Shown here piece after piece: positions 31,880 through 44,499 of a stretch of DNA of 64,000 bases. Both the position numbers and the translations under genes were made by a program. Position 1 is the first letter of the stretch; every line of letters begins with the position of its first letter. The notes below the pieces were generated by a model. That model ran no database searches. It had not been told where the DNA came from and worked only from the letters and a program-made list of their open reading frames with translations. The DNA is from Chamaea fasciata (taxonomy: Eukaryota; Chordata; Aves; Passeriformes; Sylviidae): positions 15,769,307-15,833,306 of the forward strand of contig JARCOQ010000016.1 of the NCBI GenBank assembly GCA_029207755.1, written 5' to 3'.

Positions 31880-32290
31880 CAGCCCCGGGCAGAGAAGCTC
31901 CAGAGCTCAGATGTGGACCGGGCCGTGGTGAGTGTACAGAACTAAAGCTCCCCGTCCCCTCTGCATCCCGGGAGCACAGCGGATGCTCAGGGGCTCCGCT
32001 GTCCCCCGGCCGCCACGGACATCCATCCCCGCGCTGTCCGTGCCGGCCCCGTTCACACCCGGCCGCGGCCCGAGCGCTGGGAGGTTCGGGCAGCCCGGAG
32101 GCGCAGGCACGCTCCTTCGCGGGACTTCAAAGCAGGCTCCTTTGTGTGTGTGCGTGTTTGTTCCCCTCCCCTCGGTACGGCTGCTCTGATCGATGTGACA
32201 TCACCTAGAGACGACGCGGGGGGACCAGACCCCGCCATTGTCCCCGGGCTGGGAGGCGATGTCCGTCTCCTAGGAGGTGGGAGCTGGGGC
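31880..32290. promoter_or_regulatory. CpG-rich patch, possible orphan promoter or enhancer
   Basis: CpG density rises sharply (ccccggccgccacggacatc, ccggccgcggcccgagcgct), and is followed by gtgacatcacc, a CRE/AP-1-like site. No coding exon is recognisable, so if it is a transcription start it may serve a non-coding RNA. Confidence 0.4.
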
Positions 32291-34689
32291 TCGCAGGCAT
32301 GCTTTCATCTCCCTGACCTGCCCCGCTGGCGAGAGGGTTCTTCCCAAGGCACCGGGCTGGGGAGAGGCGTCCCCACTGCACAGCAGAAGGGACACGAGTG
32401 AGAGACAGACACGCTCACAATGTTTAAAGACATCATTAAACGCCCCCGCCCTGGAAGCCCGCACTTGCCAGCTATACCCATCTGTTGCTTTTCATTAAAG
32501 AGAGCCCGATCCTTTCGGAGAGGGGTGTGTGGGGGTGTGCTCGGCCCCTCCTCGGCACCCTCCATCTCAGCACCCGCGGAGAAGGAGGGCGGCAGGCGGC
32601 TGGGGCTGGGGCTGGGAGCCATCCCAGGCACAGAGGGACAGAGACATGAGAGCCCCCGAGTTATCCGAGGGTGGAAGGGAGGAGGTGGCCATCCTGCTTG
32701 GATCGCACAGACTGGCACCCTCCCAGACTGGGAGATAGAAGGCTGGATCCCGAGGCTGGATGGCAGCAAGCACTCTCTGCCCCACAGGCAGGAGGAGAGG
32801 ACATAGACACGATGCCTCCCCACACCCTGGTGACAACCATGGCCCAGCAAGGCACCAGCAAGGCACAGGCAAAGTGGCTTTTTAGTGTCTGGTTCTTTTC
32901 CTTGGCTGTTCCTCACTGACACCTCACAGGGAGCGGCTGGCTGTGATGAGTCCATCATCCCCCAGCTGAACAGAGAGACATCGATACCCCGTGGGTGCCT
33001 GGATTCCCCCTGGAAGATGTTGGGGCAAGGACCATCCCCCTGAGAGCAGAGCACCCAGTGATACCAACCAGTCCTAACTTTGGGCAAAGAGAGTGGGGGG
33101 GGGGGGGGGTGGAGCTGGGCTTCCTGGTGCCCCTGCAGGCTCCTGCCCAGGGGCAGCTAGCAGCAGGCAGCTGATGGCAGGAACCCTCCTACAATGTCAC
33201 AGCACTCCTCTTCTGTGCTCCACAGCCCCAAGCAGAGGGACAGCCTTCCAAGGCAAGCAGGGATCTCCCCCGTGTTTGGCCCTGGGCCTTTGCATACCAC
33301 ATCTCTGGCCGTAGTGGGACACATTCTTGTCCCCAGCCTGTCTGATACAAATGTGGAAGGTGTCTCCAGGAGAACATTTGTCACTGAGGTTGGAGCCAGG
33401 GACAAGTGACAGGTGCTGTCTGCCTCCAGAAGATGCTGGGTGGTGAAGGGCCTCCTCTAACAGGGCAGAGCCAAATGCCCTCCTCGTACCCACCAAGGCC
33501 CTGCTGGCTGTGGGGCTGTGCTGTGCATTACGGGTACAGAGCACACACAGTGTCTCAGGATGCTGTCCCCATCCACCCAAAGCAAGGAACAAGACAGCAG
33601 GGCTGGGATCTGCTGGGGGCAAGAGCCCAGGGTTCTGCTGTTAAGATGGATGCACATGAGGGGATGGATGAAAAGGTGAAAAGAGCAGTGGTTTGAAATC
33701 ACAAATGCAAAGGATTCCTGTTCTTGACATGGTTATCTGGGACCATCCTTAAAAACCTGCTACTGCTGCCAGCACCTTTTCCCATTTCCCCACCTGCCTT
33801 GCCACAGCATCTTCACTGGGGGCAGGAAGATGGGATCAGGCTTTGACTGTCTTTGGGTCAAAACTTCCCCTTAATACTAAGCTACGAACACATGATGCTC
33901 TCAACATAACGATGGGCTTAATGATGATGACCCAGGCCATCTCCTGTGGGCACAAGGGCCAAGCTGAGGACATCTCCTCACACTTCCACTCTATGGTCTC
34001 TCTTAGAAACTCACGCCAAGGGTAGGCAACTTCCCCAAGCTGGCATGGCAGGGCCATTCAGGCTCACACCAGAAGGAGGAAGGCCAGAAACACTTCCATG
34101 TCATCCCAACAGGAAATCTAGCAAGGCTAGATGTGGGCAAGCATCCCAAGGAGGGCTCCAGAAAATGTACCCATTTTGCAGTGACTCAGACCAGAGTGGG
34201 TTTTTAACCCCTAGCTGAAGCAGTTTGCCTGCACAGCCATGCAAGGAGAAGGCCCAGGAAAAGGACAGGCTAAGTCTGGCCAAGTGCCCACATCCTCTGT
34301 GCTCCCTGGCCATGCAGCCCCATGGCCAGAGGGTCTCGGTGCCATGGTCTGCCTAACATGTGGTGGTGGAGACAGTGCTGGGATGTCCACCCTGAGCAGT
34401 GACAGGGCTCTGCCAGACAGGACATCTGCACCTTCCATAGTGCTGGGAAGACCTCGGCATGTGCCATTCACCACCTCTTGGAGTCACCGGACATCCCTGC
34501 CTGGCAGGAGGAAGAATAAAGGGAAGATAAATTACTCAGGGAGAGGGCTCACATCACCCTTCATCTCCACAGAGGACGCCCAGAACTGGCACACAGGGGA
34601 GTTCGAGGAAGGAAAGAGTCTCTTGCACAACCCAGGGATGGGAGGCCTAGAGAGCTGAAGTGAGGTCCCCAGCTGTGACCACGTGTGCA
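32291..34689. other. intergenic sequence
   Basis: No gene is supported. A short AT-containing block (32420-32515: tcattaaacgccc, ttttcattaaagagagcc) might be conserved regulatory DNA. A G15 run lies at 33095-33109. Confidence 0.5.
33095..33109. repeat. poly-G run (15)
   Basis: Fifteen consecutive G, prone to sequencing error and able to take part in quadruplex structures. Confidence 0.95.
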
Positions 34690-34972
34690 GCTCAGCTCCG
34701 GGATGGGGCAAACAGAGGGACAGCAGAGGGGCAGCTCCCATCTCTGCTCTGTGACAGGGACAGGGCCCAGGGAATGGCTGGAGCTTTGCCTGCGGAGGGT
34801 CAGGCTGGATATCAGGGAAAGGTTATTCCCCCAGAGGGTGCTGGGCACTGCCCAGTCTCCCCAGGGAATGGTCAGGGTCCTGAGGCTGCCAGAGCTCCAG
34901 GAGTCTTTGGACAGCACTCTCAGGCCCAGGGTGAGTCCCCTCTAAATCAGGATATTCTGTGATTCTATGGGT
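34690..34972 (+). repeat. CR1 LINE 3' region
   Basis: Sense CR1: tggatatcagggaaaggtta, gagggtgctgggcactgccc, and a final gatattctgtgattctatgg. Confidence 0.9.
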
Positions 34973-35789
34973 TTTGTCTGGATCTGTCCTTGGCAATCCA
35001 GCCCTGGCATGCCACTCTGCCTGGGAAACACACTGGCCTGGCAATGAGCCCCAAAATGCCCCCCTCTTGCCTCTCCTGCCTCCACAGCTCAGTGGTGCCC
35101 AGAGCTGAAGGAGCAGGGCAGGGTGGCAGGAGCTGAATTGCTCCCCTGGCCAGTCTCTCCCATCAGTGCTTGCTGCCTCAACAAACCCAGGCTGCCCCAT
35201 GGAGACCAGGACACAGGCTGGGGGCTCTCTGATCTTTCACCCTGGGTCTGCCTTCCTGGACCACCCCAAAACACTCACACTTTGCACCCACATGGTGAGC
35301 CTGCTCCCCCACCCGCCACCTTGTGAGGGGGTGGCCCAACCCCAGCTGAGCTTGCACCTCACTGAGGTATTTTGCACCTTCTCCCCACCCAGGCAGACCC
35401 CAGGGTGCAGTGGGACCCCTCGTTAGAGGACAGCAGGGAGCTCTTGGAACAGAGCAGTCCTGCATTTACAAGCCAAGGCAAAGTCAATCACGTTATTTGC
35501 TGTTGGGATTAACTAGTAGGGGAAGCTGATCTTGGGAAGGACTGGACTTAACTATCAGCCCATTGTTAGCTAGCAGGCCATCTCCTCAGCTGGGGAGCAC
35601 CGAGCTGCTGCCATCGGGCACTTCTGACGAGGTGGGCTGGAGTTGAAAGATTTCCAGTTTCTGAGGGACAGTGCAATTCTCCACGGTATGAGGCAATTGA
35701 GCAATTGCTGTTAGGTGACCTGGCAAGGAAAAGAGAAGGGGCACCTGAACATGGCACTGGAGAGGTGCAGTGTGGAGGAGGTGATCCAA
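34973..35789. other. intergenic, no feature seen
   Basis: Nothing recognisable between two CR1 fragments. Confidence 0.55.
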
Positions 35790-36243
35790 GCTTAATGTGC
35801 ATTGTCCAGGGAAGGGAAGGGAGCTGGGGAAGGGGTTGGAGCACAAGTCTGGTAAGAACCAGCTGAGGGAGCTGGGGGTGCTCCAGGAGGCCCAGCCTGT
35901 TGAAAAGGAGACTCAGGAGGGACCTTCTGGCTCTGCACAGCTCTCTGACAGGAGGGGACAGGCAAGGGAGGTCAGGCTTTGCTCCCAGGGAACAGGGACA
36001 GGGCAAGAGGAAACGGCCTCAAGTTTTGCCAGGGGAAATTTCTACATGCAGAGGGTTGTCAGGCACTGGCACAGCCACCCAGGACAGTGGTGGAGTCCCC
36101 ACCCCCTGAGGGATTTAAAAACTCTGTGGATGTGGCACCTGGGGATATGGGTTAGTGGCGGCCTTGGCAGTGCTGGGGAAATGGTTGGACTCGACGATCC
36201 CAGAGGGCTTTTCCAGCCTTAACAGTACCGTGACTCTATGATT
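35790..36243 (+). repeat. CR1 LINE fragment
   Basis: Sense CR1 from ttgtccagggaagggaaggg through gaccttctggctctgcacag and ggttggactcgacgatccca to accgtgactctatgat. Confidence 0.93.
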
Positions 36244-37443
36244 TATAGCCAGAGTACGCTTAGATGAACATCCTGGAAAGAGTGGGCAGTGTTTCACACT
36301 GGTGGCCTCACTCACATTCTCTGGGCACAGAGCAGCAGCAAGCCCAGGTGATTTGTCATCTTCTGAAGGCCTGGCCTGAGAATCTCGGAAGCTTTGAACC
36401 ATTCCCCTGGACCTGCTGCAGCCCTTTGCCTGCCTCCCCCAGCTCTTCTTCATCCTGGCATGCACAGGATGAGGTCTGCTCCCAGATAGGAGCCTGTGGG
36501 ATGCAGCTGAGCACCCCCGGTGAGCAGGAGCATCCCCTGTGAGTGGGAGCACCAAGCTTGGCACTGGGCTCACTGGGGACAGGGATTTTATGGGAGTTTC
36601 TTGGAGGGAGGAAGCATTTTTCCTGCCCTTCCACAAAGGAAACAAGGCTATGAAGTTGTGGGCACCCCTGCTTCAGTGATAGGAACACAAGAGCCTGAGT
36701 GAGATGCCTTCGGGCTGGACCCTGCTGGTAAAGGCACAAAGGAGAACTCTCAGCCTGATTTACCATGGCAGCAGCAAGGAGCAGCCTCTGAAGATCCAGC
36801 CTGGAACAGGTCAAGCATGAGTCAGGCCTGGCAGCCTGGGTGAGTATGCCAGGGCATTGTAGGTCACTGGTCTCCAGAGCAGCAGCAGGTGATGCAAAAT
36901 GGTCCCATGGCACTGTGGGCTCTTCCCACCTGGTCAGCAATCTCCTGTGAGGTCTCACACCTGGGCAACTGGCGTGGCTGGTGATCTGGTGTTGCAAAGA
37001 TGCCACAATAATGAGGTATTTTCCTCATGAGTTTGTACTGAATGATAGGTACTTCTGATACGGCTTCTGTGAGAAAATTGCTGTGAGTGGCTGATTTCTG
37101 GGGATTTACCTTTCTTTTTTTTCAAGGCAGAAGAAGGTAAGTGAGACTCAGGCTCTGGGGAGTACATGAGCACCCCTGACATCCTGTCTCTCTGAGCCAG
37201 TGGGGTTTCTCAGCATTTGCTGTCACAGGGACATGTGCAGTGCTGTGTCATTCCCTTCATTCTGTGCAGCAGGAGTTTAGTGGGCAGGGATTGGGATAAG
37301 TCCCTTGTTTTGCTTGGCTTCAAGGAGGAGGCCTTGTAGCGAGGGAAATGAGGGCAGTGGAATGACTGCTTGAGCAGAGAGGGTGGCACACAGGCCAAGG
37401 AGCTGATGTCAAGGCACTGGGGGCCGTGGGAGTCTTCCCCCAG
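36244..37443. other. intergenic, no feature seen
   Basis: No exon, RNA or recognisable repeat. Confidence 0.55.
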
Positions 37444-37485
37444 CTTGGCTGGGCTTTGATGCAGGGGCATCAAAGCCCAGCCAAG
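37444..37485. repeat. perfect 19-bp hairpin
   Basis: Arms 37444-37462 and 37467-37485 are exact reverse complements (core GGCTGGGCTTTGATGC) around a 4-base loop (AGGG). It lies 136 bases before the CTCCT tract. Confidence 0.95.
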
Positions 37486-37620
37486 GGGTGGCCAGGGGCA
37501 CTGGCAGAGCCCAAGAGACTGTGCTGGCAGAACACAAGCTGCTGCCCTATGAGGTGATGATGTCTCTGGGTTGTGATTCCCAGCAGGATCCAGAGCCCTG
37601 GCCCTTCCAGCAGTAGTGTG

Positions 37621-37823
37621 CTCCTCTCCTCTCCTCTCCTTCTCCTCTCCTCTCCTCTCCTCTCCTCTCCTCTCCTCTCCTCTCCTCTCCTCTCCTCTCC
37701 TCTCCTCTCCTCTCCTCTCCTCTCCTCTCCTCTCCTCTCCTCTCCTCTCCTCTCTCCTCTCCTCTCCTCTCCTCTCCTCTCCTCTCCTCTCCTCCCCTCC
37801 CCTCCCCTCCCCTCCCCTCCCCC
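37621..37823. repeat. (CTCCT)n tract grading into (CCCCT)n
   Basis: About 200 bases of pentamer repeat with few interruptions; the last 30 bases are CCCCT units. The purine strand is AGGAG-rich. Because the unit is five bases, all frames stay open, which explains the Ser/Pro/Leu and Arg/Glu/Gly open frames here. Confidence 0.97.
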
Positions 37824-40800
37824 TGTTTTGGACCCTTCTGTGTTTCCTGTCCTCCCTGCCCACTCCCTGCCCTCCTGGGGCAAGAGGCAGTGTGGGGTGG
37901 TTGACTGCTCCACAGCCCTAATGCAATCCAGCACCTTAATCTAGAGCTCTGGCATTGCTGCCTGCCCTTACCAGACTAAATTGTATCTGCACTTCAGGAA
38001 AATACAAAAAAAGAGAAAATCTTCCATGCTGTCTCTAGAACCGGCTTTAAAAAGGATTACACATCAATACCCAGGCACCCTGCTCCCCACCCTCCGCCAC
38101 CATTGTTCTTTCCAAGGCGCTCATCTCGCTTTGATGATGATCACTGGCAGAGTTTCAAAACGATGTATTATAAAATCTTTAAAAAAAAAAAAAAAAGAAA
38201 GAAAGAAAAGAAATCCAGTTGCCATAACGTAATGCAGATTTTTGTCACCGCTCCACAGCTTCTGCTTTCAATTTCCATTGAGGGGGAGAGACTCGGTCGC
38301 AGTCAGATGGAGACCAGCTCACATCCCCGCTCCATGGGCCCCCAGGCAAAATCCCTGGAATTTGTTCCTTACTGTTTGAAGGCAGAGATGAGGGAGGAGA
38401 GTGCAGAGAAGAGAGGGGGGAAGAAAAGAAGGTGCCAGTCCCCAAGGAAGATGGGCACAAATGCAAACTGTGCCCCAGGTGGATGTGCATCTCTGGAACT
38501 CACACTTGAGCAGGGATTGGAAGATTCTCAGAGAAGCAGTTTTTCATGGACAGGCTGGGATTACCATCCTGCAAGGTTATGAGCAGTGATGCAAGGTGTC
38601 AACCTGGCTTGAGGTTCCCCCTGTCTGTCCATCCTACCTTGAAAAGCATCTGACGAGGGGTTGAGCTTTGGTCCCATTGAGCACCTGCTGCTGGGAGCAG
38701 CCAAGCATCAGCCCAGTGGTGTCCTCCAGGAACTGGAACATCCTCACAGGCTGTGAAGGCTGCAGGCAGGGGGAACACAGTGACACTGCTGCCCACAAAA
38801 AACCCTGTCCTGCTCTGGATGCAAGAGCTGAGAGAGGCCCAGCCTGTTCCCATTGCTGCTGTGCCTTGCTGCAGGAGGTGAGAAGAGGCCAAACCAATCT
38901 CTGCCAGGTAAAACTCCAGCTCCAACATTAACTGTTTGTCATCTATCCCATGGATTGTTATCCTGCCCAGAGCTGCTGCCGCAAGCCAAGCAGGTTCAGG
39001 GATCAATGCAAAAGGCCACCAGGCCACTCCAGCACATGGCACCGTGGCATTCATTGCCCAGTTTATCCTCCATCTCCTGTCTCAAAAAAATGGTTTTGCA
39101 GCTGCAGAGGTTTGGGAGGGTGCTGGAATAGTATTCCCAAGCGTAAAAAGACCTGGGACACTTCCAGAAGAGCAGTGACAGCAGGGCTATAATCCATAGG
39201 CTGCAGCCTCCCCCTCAGGTGGACTTTCCCCAGGCTTTTGGCAGCCCAAGCTGCCACATGTTGCCACTGCCATGGTGGGAGGGATGGAATGCAGCTCTCT
39301 AAGCAAGGCATGCCTCAAATTTTTGGAGAGAAAGGAGCTGTTTCTGAATATTTGAGAAGTTTCCAGCATTCATATCACAGTGCTGTGAGAGCAGGGCTCA
39401 CTCTGGACCAGGCAGCCAGCAGCAGCCCTTGTCACAGAGCAAAGGGACATGGGGGTGGTCTGCAGCTCGGGTGCACTCTCTACCATACCCAGAGTGGATT
39501 TGGGTCCAGTGCATCAGGAGCTTCTTGGGCCACAAAGGTTCCCCAGGCACCAAAAGCAATGTGCCCCCTCTGTGACTCCTGTTTTGTTGGTGGTGCGGTG
39601 CACCTGAGCAGACTGTGCCTGGGGAAGGGGAAACACCCTGAAGCTTAAGGGTGGAACCCTCACTTCTCCTGCCTCCAGAACAGACCCCACTGGACTTCCA
39701 GGTTCCCAAATGGGAGCTGCATCCAGTAACTGGGGAACTCAAACAGACTGGGGAGAATGGGAGCTCTATTCTTGGAGAACATCCATTTGCAGAGGCTTCT
39801 GCTTTGTAAGGGCTCACCATCTTCCACTTAGAAATGGTAACTCGACCTGTAGCATGTGAATGTAGGTACAAGTCATCTCCAAGACCAACATCTTCATCTG
39901 TGGAAGCCTTTCACAAATTTTACTGGGGACAACACCACAGCTGGGTCTTGGTGCTCATGAACAGCTTCAGCATAGGAGCACTTGGGCACCCCATGACAGA
40001 TTAGGCTGTGGATAGCAAGTAAATATCAAAAAACATTTGAAAACAAAATGTAATCCCTCCATCCGTTGCAGGGCCCAAGCAAGTCCTGAATGGAACTATC
40101 AGTGCTCCTTGTGGGCCAGGAGTGTCCCTAAGTGATCTCCTGTGGCTGTCACCTCTGGGGGCTGACATCTCCAAATGGTAGTTACCTGGAAGGTCAGTCT
40201 GCACTCTTGTTCACTGGGTTTATACCAAGGACCACAGAAAACCATCCAGCCTGGCCACAGCTGCTCTTCTCCCTGATCTGTGCTCCTATGTCCCCCAGGC
40301 CTCTGCTCCAGCTTGCCCTGTCCCCAGTGCTGATCTCATGCGGGGGGTGAGAGGTGACTCAGTGGGAAGCATCAGCTGCACAGTGCTGCCTCTTAGAGCT
40401 GTCTCCACGTCTGGTCCTAAAAGGGAGCATTTTTCAGAGAGTTATGAGCCTGTGCAAACAGGGCTTTATAAGGCAGCATCACTAATATGGAGCATAACCT
40501 CCCTACCCACAAACATCCTGATAGCCTTTCTGGTGTGAGTTTGGCTTTGTAAGCCAAGCCAATCTGATCAGGAAAATCCTGGGGAGAAAACAAACAAGGA
40601 GCCCCGGGGAGGAGGCTGGAAGTCGCTTTCCAGAGTCAGAGCAGATGTTGTTTAGTAGACAGTGATGCCACAGATGTGCCTTGGCTGGCTGATCTGCAAG
40701 GGCTCAGCAGCCTGGCCATGGGGCAGAGGGGGATTTGTCCCCACAGTCCTGCCTGCCCTGGCTCTGTTGCAGCCCCTCTTCCCTCAGCAGTCACTGGGAC

Positions 40801-41106
40801 AGGCTTCAGGACTATCAAGGAGATGGGGGAGCCCCCTATGTCACCCCCAGTCACCCCTCCATCCCCCTCACCAGGCCATAGGATGGCATTTCAGGGTCAG
40901 CTGCTTCTGTCCCAGTGCTGGTGCCAAAGGTTGTGGAAAACCCTTTTTCCCTTCTTAGCAATGCCCTGCTCCTCCAGCCACAATGTCTGCAGCTCCATGC
41001 AGGGGGCAGAGGCTGAAGCCCCAGGGAAAGGACTCCTTTTTAAAAAATTTTATTTTCCTTCAATTTCTCAGCACCACCACAGCCGTGTCCGTCCCATCCT
41101 GTCGTT
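37824..41106. other. intergenic sequence
   Basis: No gene is supported. The block 37975-38330 is low in repeats apart from an A15-plus run, and looks like possible conserved DNA (ctcgctttgatgatgatcac, tttcaatttccattgag). Confidence 0.5.
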
Positions 41107-41121
41107 CCCCCCCCCCCCCCC
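41107..41121. repeat. poly-C run (15)
   Basis: Fifteen consecutive C within a CCACC-rich context. Confidence 0.95.
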
Positions 41122-41269
41122 AATAATGAGCTGTTGTCTTGTGCAGCATTGAGAGCTAAGTAAGCATGAAAAATTGGAACAATAAAGAAGTAGTTCTGGG
41201 ACAGCAAAGCCCCTTGTTTGACAAGGCTAATTCCACACCCCCCAGCCTCATTTTCTTTCAGCCACCTTC

Positions 41270-41460
41270 CCCCTCCTTGCTCCTCCTTTATTAAATGAAC
41301 TGGCTTTTATTGGGGTGGAAACTGGGTTTCCTTTTCCCCTCTTGCCTCCCCCTCTGTTCACATGTAATTTGGAGAGTTAATCTCCTCAGGCAGGAAATGT
41401 TTCTTTCACTCTTTCTCTCCGGCAATTTCCATTTGGCTCTTTTAATTGGGGCCCAGACCA
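41270..41460. promoter_or_regulatory. candidate conserved AT-containing element
   Basis: Non-repetitive block with tttattaaatgaactgg, cacatgtaatttggagagtt and cttttaattggggcccag. These are homeobox-like and E-box-like words in a GC-rich setting. Suggestive only. Confidence 0.27.
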
Positions 41461-42139
41461 AGGAAATGGCCACACCACAGAGCCTGAGCAGGAAGAGGGC
41501 TGGTTCTCCTGAGGGGCCCTGAGCATCCCCTCCCAGTGCCCCAGCTCGCACGATCCCCTTTGGCAGATGCACCCTTTGGCCAGGGATGGGAGTACCCAGC
41601 TCACCTTGGCCATCTGGACACCCTGGTTGGACTGGGGAAAATTGGGCTGGAGATGTTGGTTGGCATTTCTGCATCTTCTCTAAACTTCTCTCCCTGCTTT
41701 AGGTCAAGTCACTCAAAGATTTCAAGACATAACATCACCCAGGACCCTCTCCCCCAGCTCTCCACACTATGGAGGCACTTGGCTGATGATATTTGCCGTG
41801 GAATCCCTTTGAAAGACACGACATTGTAAAACCTCATGGAAATTCTCCAGATTTTTCTTGATGCTTTCCCTCCAGTTTTTTTTCTAAAGAAAATAATTCA
41901 ATTTTAATGAAAAATAGAGAGGAGGAGACCTATGTTTTCCCCCACCAACCTCTCTCTGTCTCAACCCTTTGGCTGAAGGAAATTTACCATCGGTGAGCAT
42001 GTGGGGCATGTGGCCCAGTATGGACATTGTCTTGGGTGGTGCTGGTGATTCCAACCCAAGGTACAGGAAACAGAGATGGATGGTGCTGTGAGACCTGATG
42101 GCTCCACACTCTCCAGGTCATAGGGTGAGACAGTCATCA
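41461..42139. other. intergenic, no feature seen
   Basis: No exon or repeat recognised; a short AT-rich stretch lies at 41875-41925. Confidence 0.5.
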
Positions 42140-42275
42140 CAGAGCCCTGGAATGGTTTGTGTTGGAAGGGCCTTAGAGACCATGCCTTTTCAAACCCCTG
42201 CCAAGGGCAGGGACACCTTCCACTATCCCAGGTTGCTCCAAGCACTGTCCAACCTGGCCTTGGACACATCCAGGA
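42140..42275 (-). repeat. CR1 LINE 3'-end fragment
   Basis: The plus strand reads cctggaatggtttgtgttgg, ccttccactatcccaggttg and caacctggccttggacac; a minus-strand CR1. Confidence 0.9.
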
Positions 42276-44480
42276 ACAAGGACTTATTTCAGACAGGAGA
42301 AGTGAAATTGCAATCTGTGCTTCACTTGAAGGCAGGGCAAGACCATGTTGAGCCTTTTTAATAGAATACCCCAGGAATTTACTGGAAAGTCATGGGGGAA
42401 AACCCTTTCTAGAGCAGAGTAAAGCTGGGCAGAAGCAAAGTCTCCAGCAGCCTCAAGGTGCTGGGAAGCATGAGGAGGCTTGTGATGGGAGCAGCTGCTG
42501 GAGCCCTACCTGCTGCTCAGAGCAGAGTCCTGTTCCCACCATGTCTTAGGATGGTGAAGAGCACTAGGAACAAATCTTTGTGCCTTCTGCACCAGCCTGT
42601 GGCTGCTTCCAGCTCCTCTGGAGACCAGGGCCAAGGAGATGGAGCATGGCTCTTTCCAAGCAAGGCTGAGAAGCTCTGGAGATTCCAGTCTCCTCCTAAC
42701 CACAGTTTGGCCTGAATATTCCCAGCTCTCTGGCAGCAAAAAGCTTTTGGATTGCTGTCTGGCACCTTTCATCACTCCCAACAGGGCAGTGATTCATGCT
42801 GGGAGGCTCATTTTTGTTGGATACCCCCATCCCTCGACAGGAAACCTCTGGGATGGACTGGGGCTGCCCATTCATCACCTGCCACCACTCATGGGACTCA
42901 ATCCAATGCAGGTGGCAACAGTGTCCTGCAGCAGTGGGGACACGGAGAAGGCTGTCCAGAGTCCCTGGCTCCAGGCAGTGCCTGGGAAGAAGCAGCTCAG
43001 TGGGCAGCACTCGGTCCTGCTGCAGGAGCAGCAACCCCACTGCACTGTGCCTCATGAATGGGCTGGGGGCCACGGGGTGCCCAAGGAGAACCAGGGGCTT
43101 CAGAGTGTGCCATGCATGGCAGAGATGGAAAACGTGGGTGGAGTTTGGGAACACTGAACCAGCTTCTTGGCATGAATTGCTCTGTCCTAGATAGAGCAAA
43201 GTTCTGCTGGTCCATAGTGGGTGAGCATCCAGCCTCTGGAGTGGGAAGTCAGGTGGCTGAGGACAGGGATACCTGGAATGGGGATGTCCTCACTCAAATG
43301 TGAACCCAGGCATGTTCATACCCAGGGTATGTGAACCCTCCAGGAAGTGGAGCCAGGGAAGGAGGCTGGCCCTGCAGGCAGACGTCACTACCTGCTATTT
43401 CCTCTCTCACCTTGAGGACAGTGTTAGTGCAATGAGGACCTGAGTCTCCAGGAAGCTCAGCTCCCACAGGAACTCCAAAGGGACAGACTTCTGGAAGAGT
43501 TTTTTAAGCATTATGAGAAATCCTGCCCCTCTCCATGCCCCATGCCTCTGCATGGGCACCCAGGAGCAGTGCCCAGCTTTGCCTAGTGCTGTGCCTGGGT
43601 CATGGCTCAGCAATCCAGCTTTGGGGCTGGGTGGGAAGTTGGCTTTGGAGAGACAGGATGGTTTGCACATGTATCCTCCCTGCAAGAACACTCATGGGAT
43701 TCCCTGCACAGGTGCTCAGGAGTGCTGCATTTCACCTCGTGCATGTTGGTGTCACCTGGGCAGACATGGTTCCTTTTATCCAAAGCAAATTAAATCCCAG
43801 CAGCATCCCTTTGGGCTGGCCAAAATTCCTGGCTCCTCTTCCAGGGAGTCTTCAACCCTTCGCCTCCAGGTGAGAAGTCGCGTGCCAGGCTGAGGCCAGG
43901 CTGTGTGAAGCAGCGAAAGGCAGCGTGCCCTGCTCAGAGCCCCCTGTGCTGGGCAGGGTGAGGAGCAGCCTCCCCGGGCTATTGCAGTATCCCGCAGGGA
44001 TGAACCCTGCGTTCCAGGACCCAGTCACAAGCAGGTGCCTGAGCTCTTCAGGCCTGTCCCAGCTGCCTTGGGAGGTGGCTCATGGCTCAAGGCTTGGAGC
44101 GTAACAGGTAGCAGGGGGCTCACAGACACACTGGGACAGGGACAGAGCAGCTGTCCAGGGAAGCACGGGAGGGACACGGTGCTGCTGGGCACCAGAGAGG
44201 CCTTTGATACTGCCCATCTGTGGTAGGGAAGGGAAATAGGGGTGCGAAAGCTGTGGCAGATCTCCTCACAGAGCCTGTGACGGGAGCCAGCCGTGGGTCG
44301 AGGCAGCTGCGGCAGCACTCGTGGCTGGGCATCCCTGCTGCAGGGGACCACGGGGACACGGGACTATGAGTCTGGCCCGGCTTATCACTGCAGAGGGCAG
44401 GGAGGAGAGGGTTAACCCTGCCCTGGCTCCTCGCTCTTGCAGAAGATGCTGCCACGCTCCCGAGCTCACCGCCTGCCGCC
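42276..44480. other. intergenic, no feature seen
   Basis: GC-rich unique sequence; the open frames have no recognisable domains or convincing splice context. Confidence 0.5.
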
Positions 44481-44499
44481 TTCCCCTCCCTCCCCGCTG

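Noticed and set aside
31681..32208. 175-codon open frame across the CpG patch
   Set aside because: No domain, no conserved-looking motif, and composition follows the local GC content.
37210..37944. Ser/Pro/Leu and Arg/Glu/Gly open frames
   Set aside because: By-products of the CTCCT tract.
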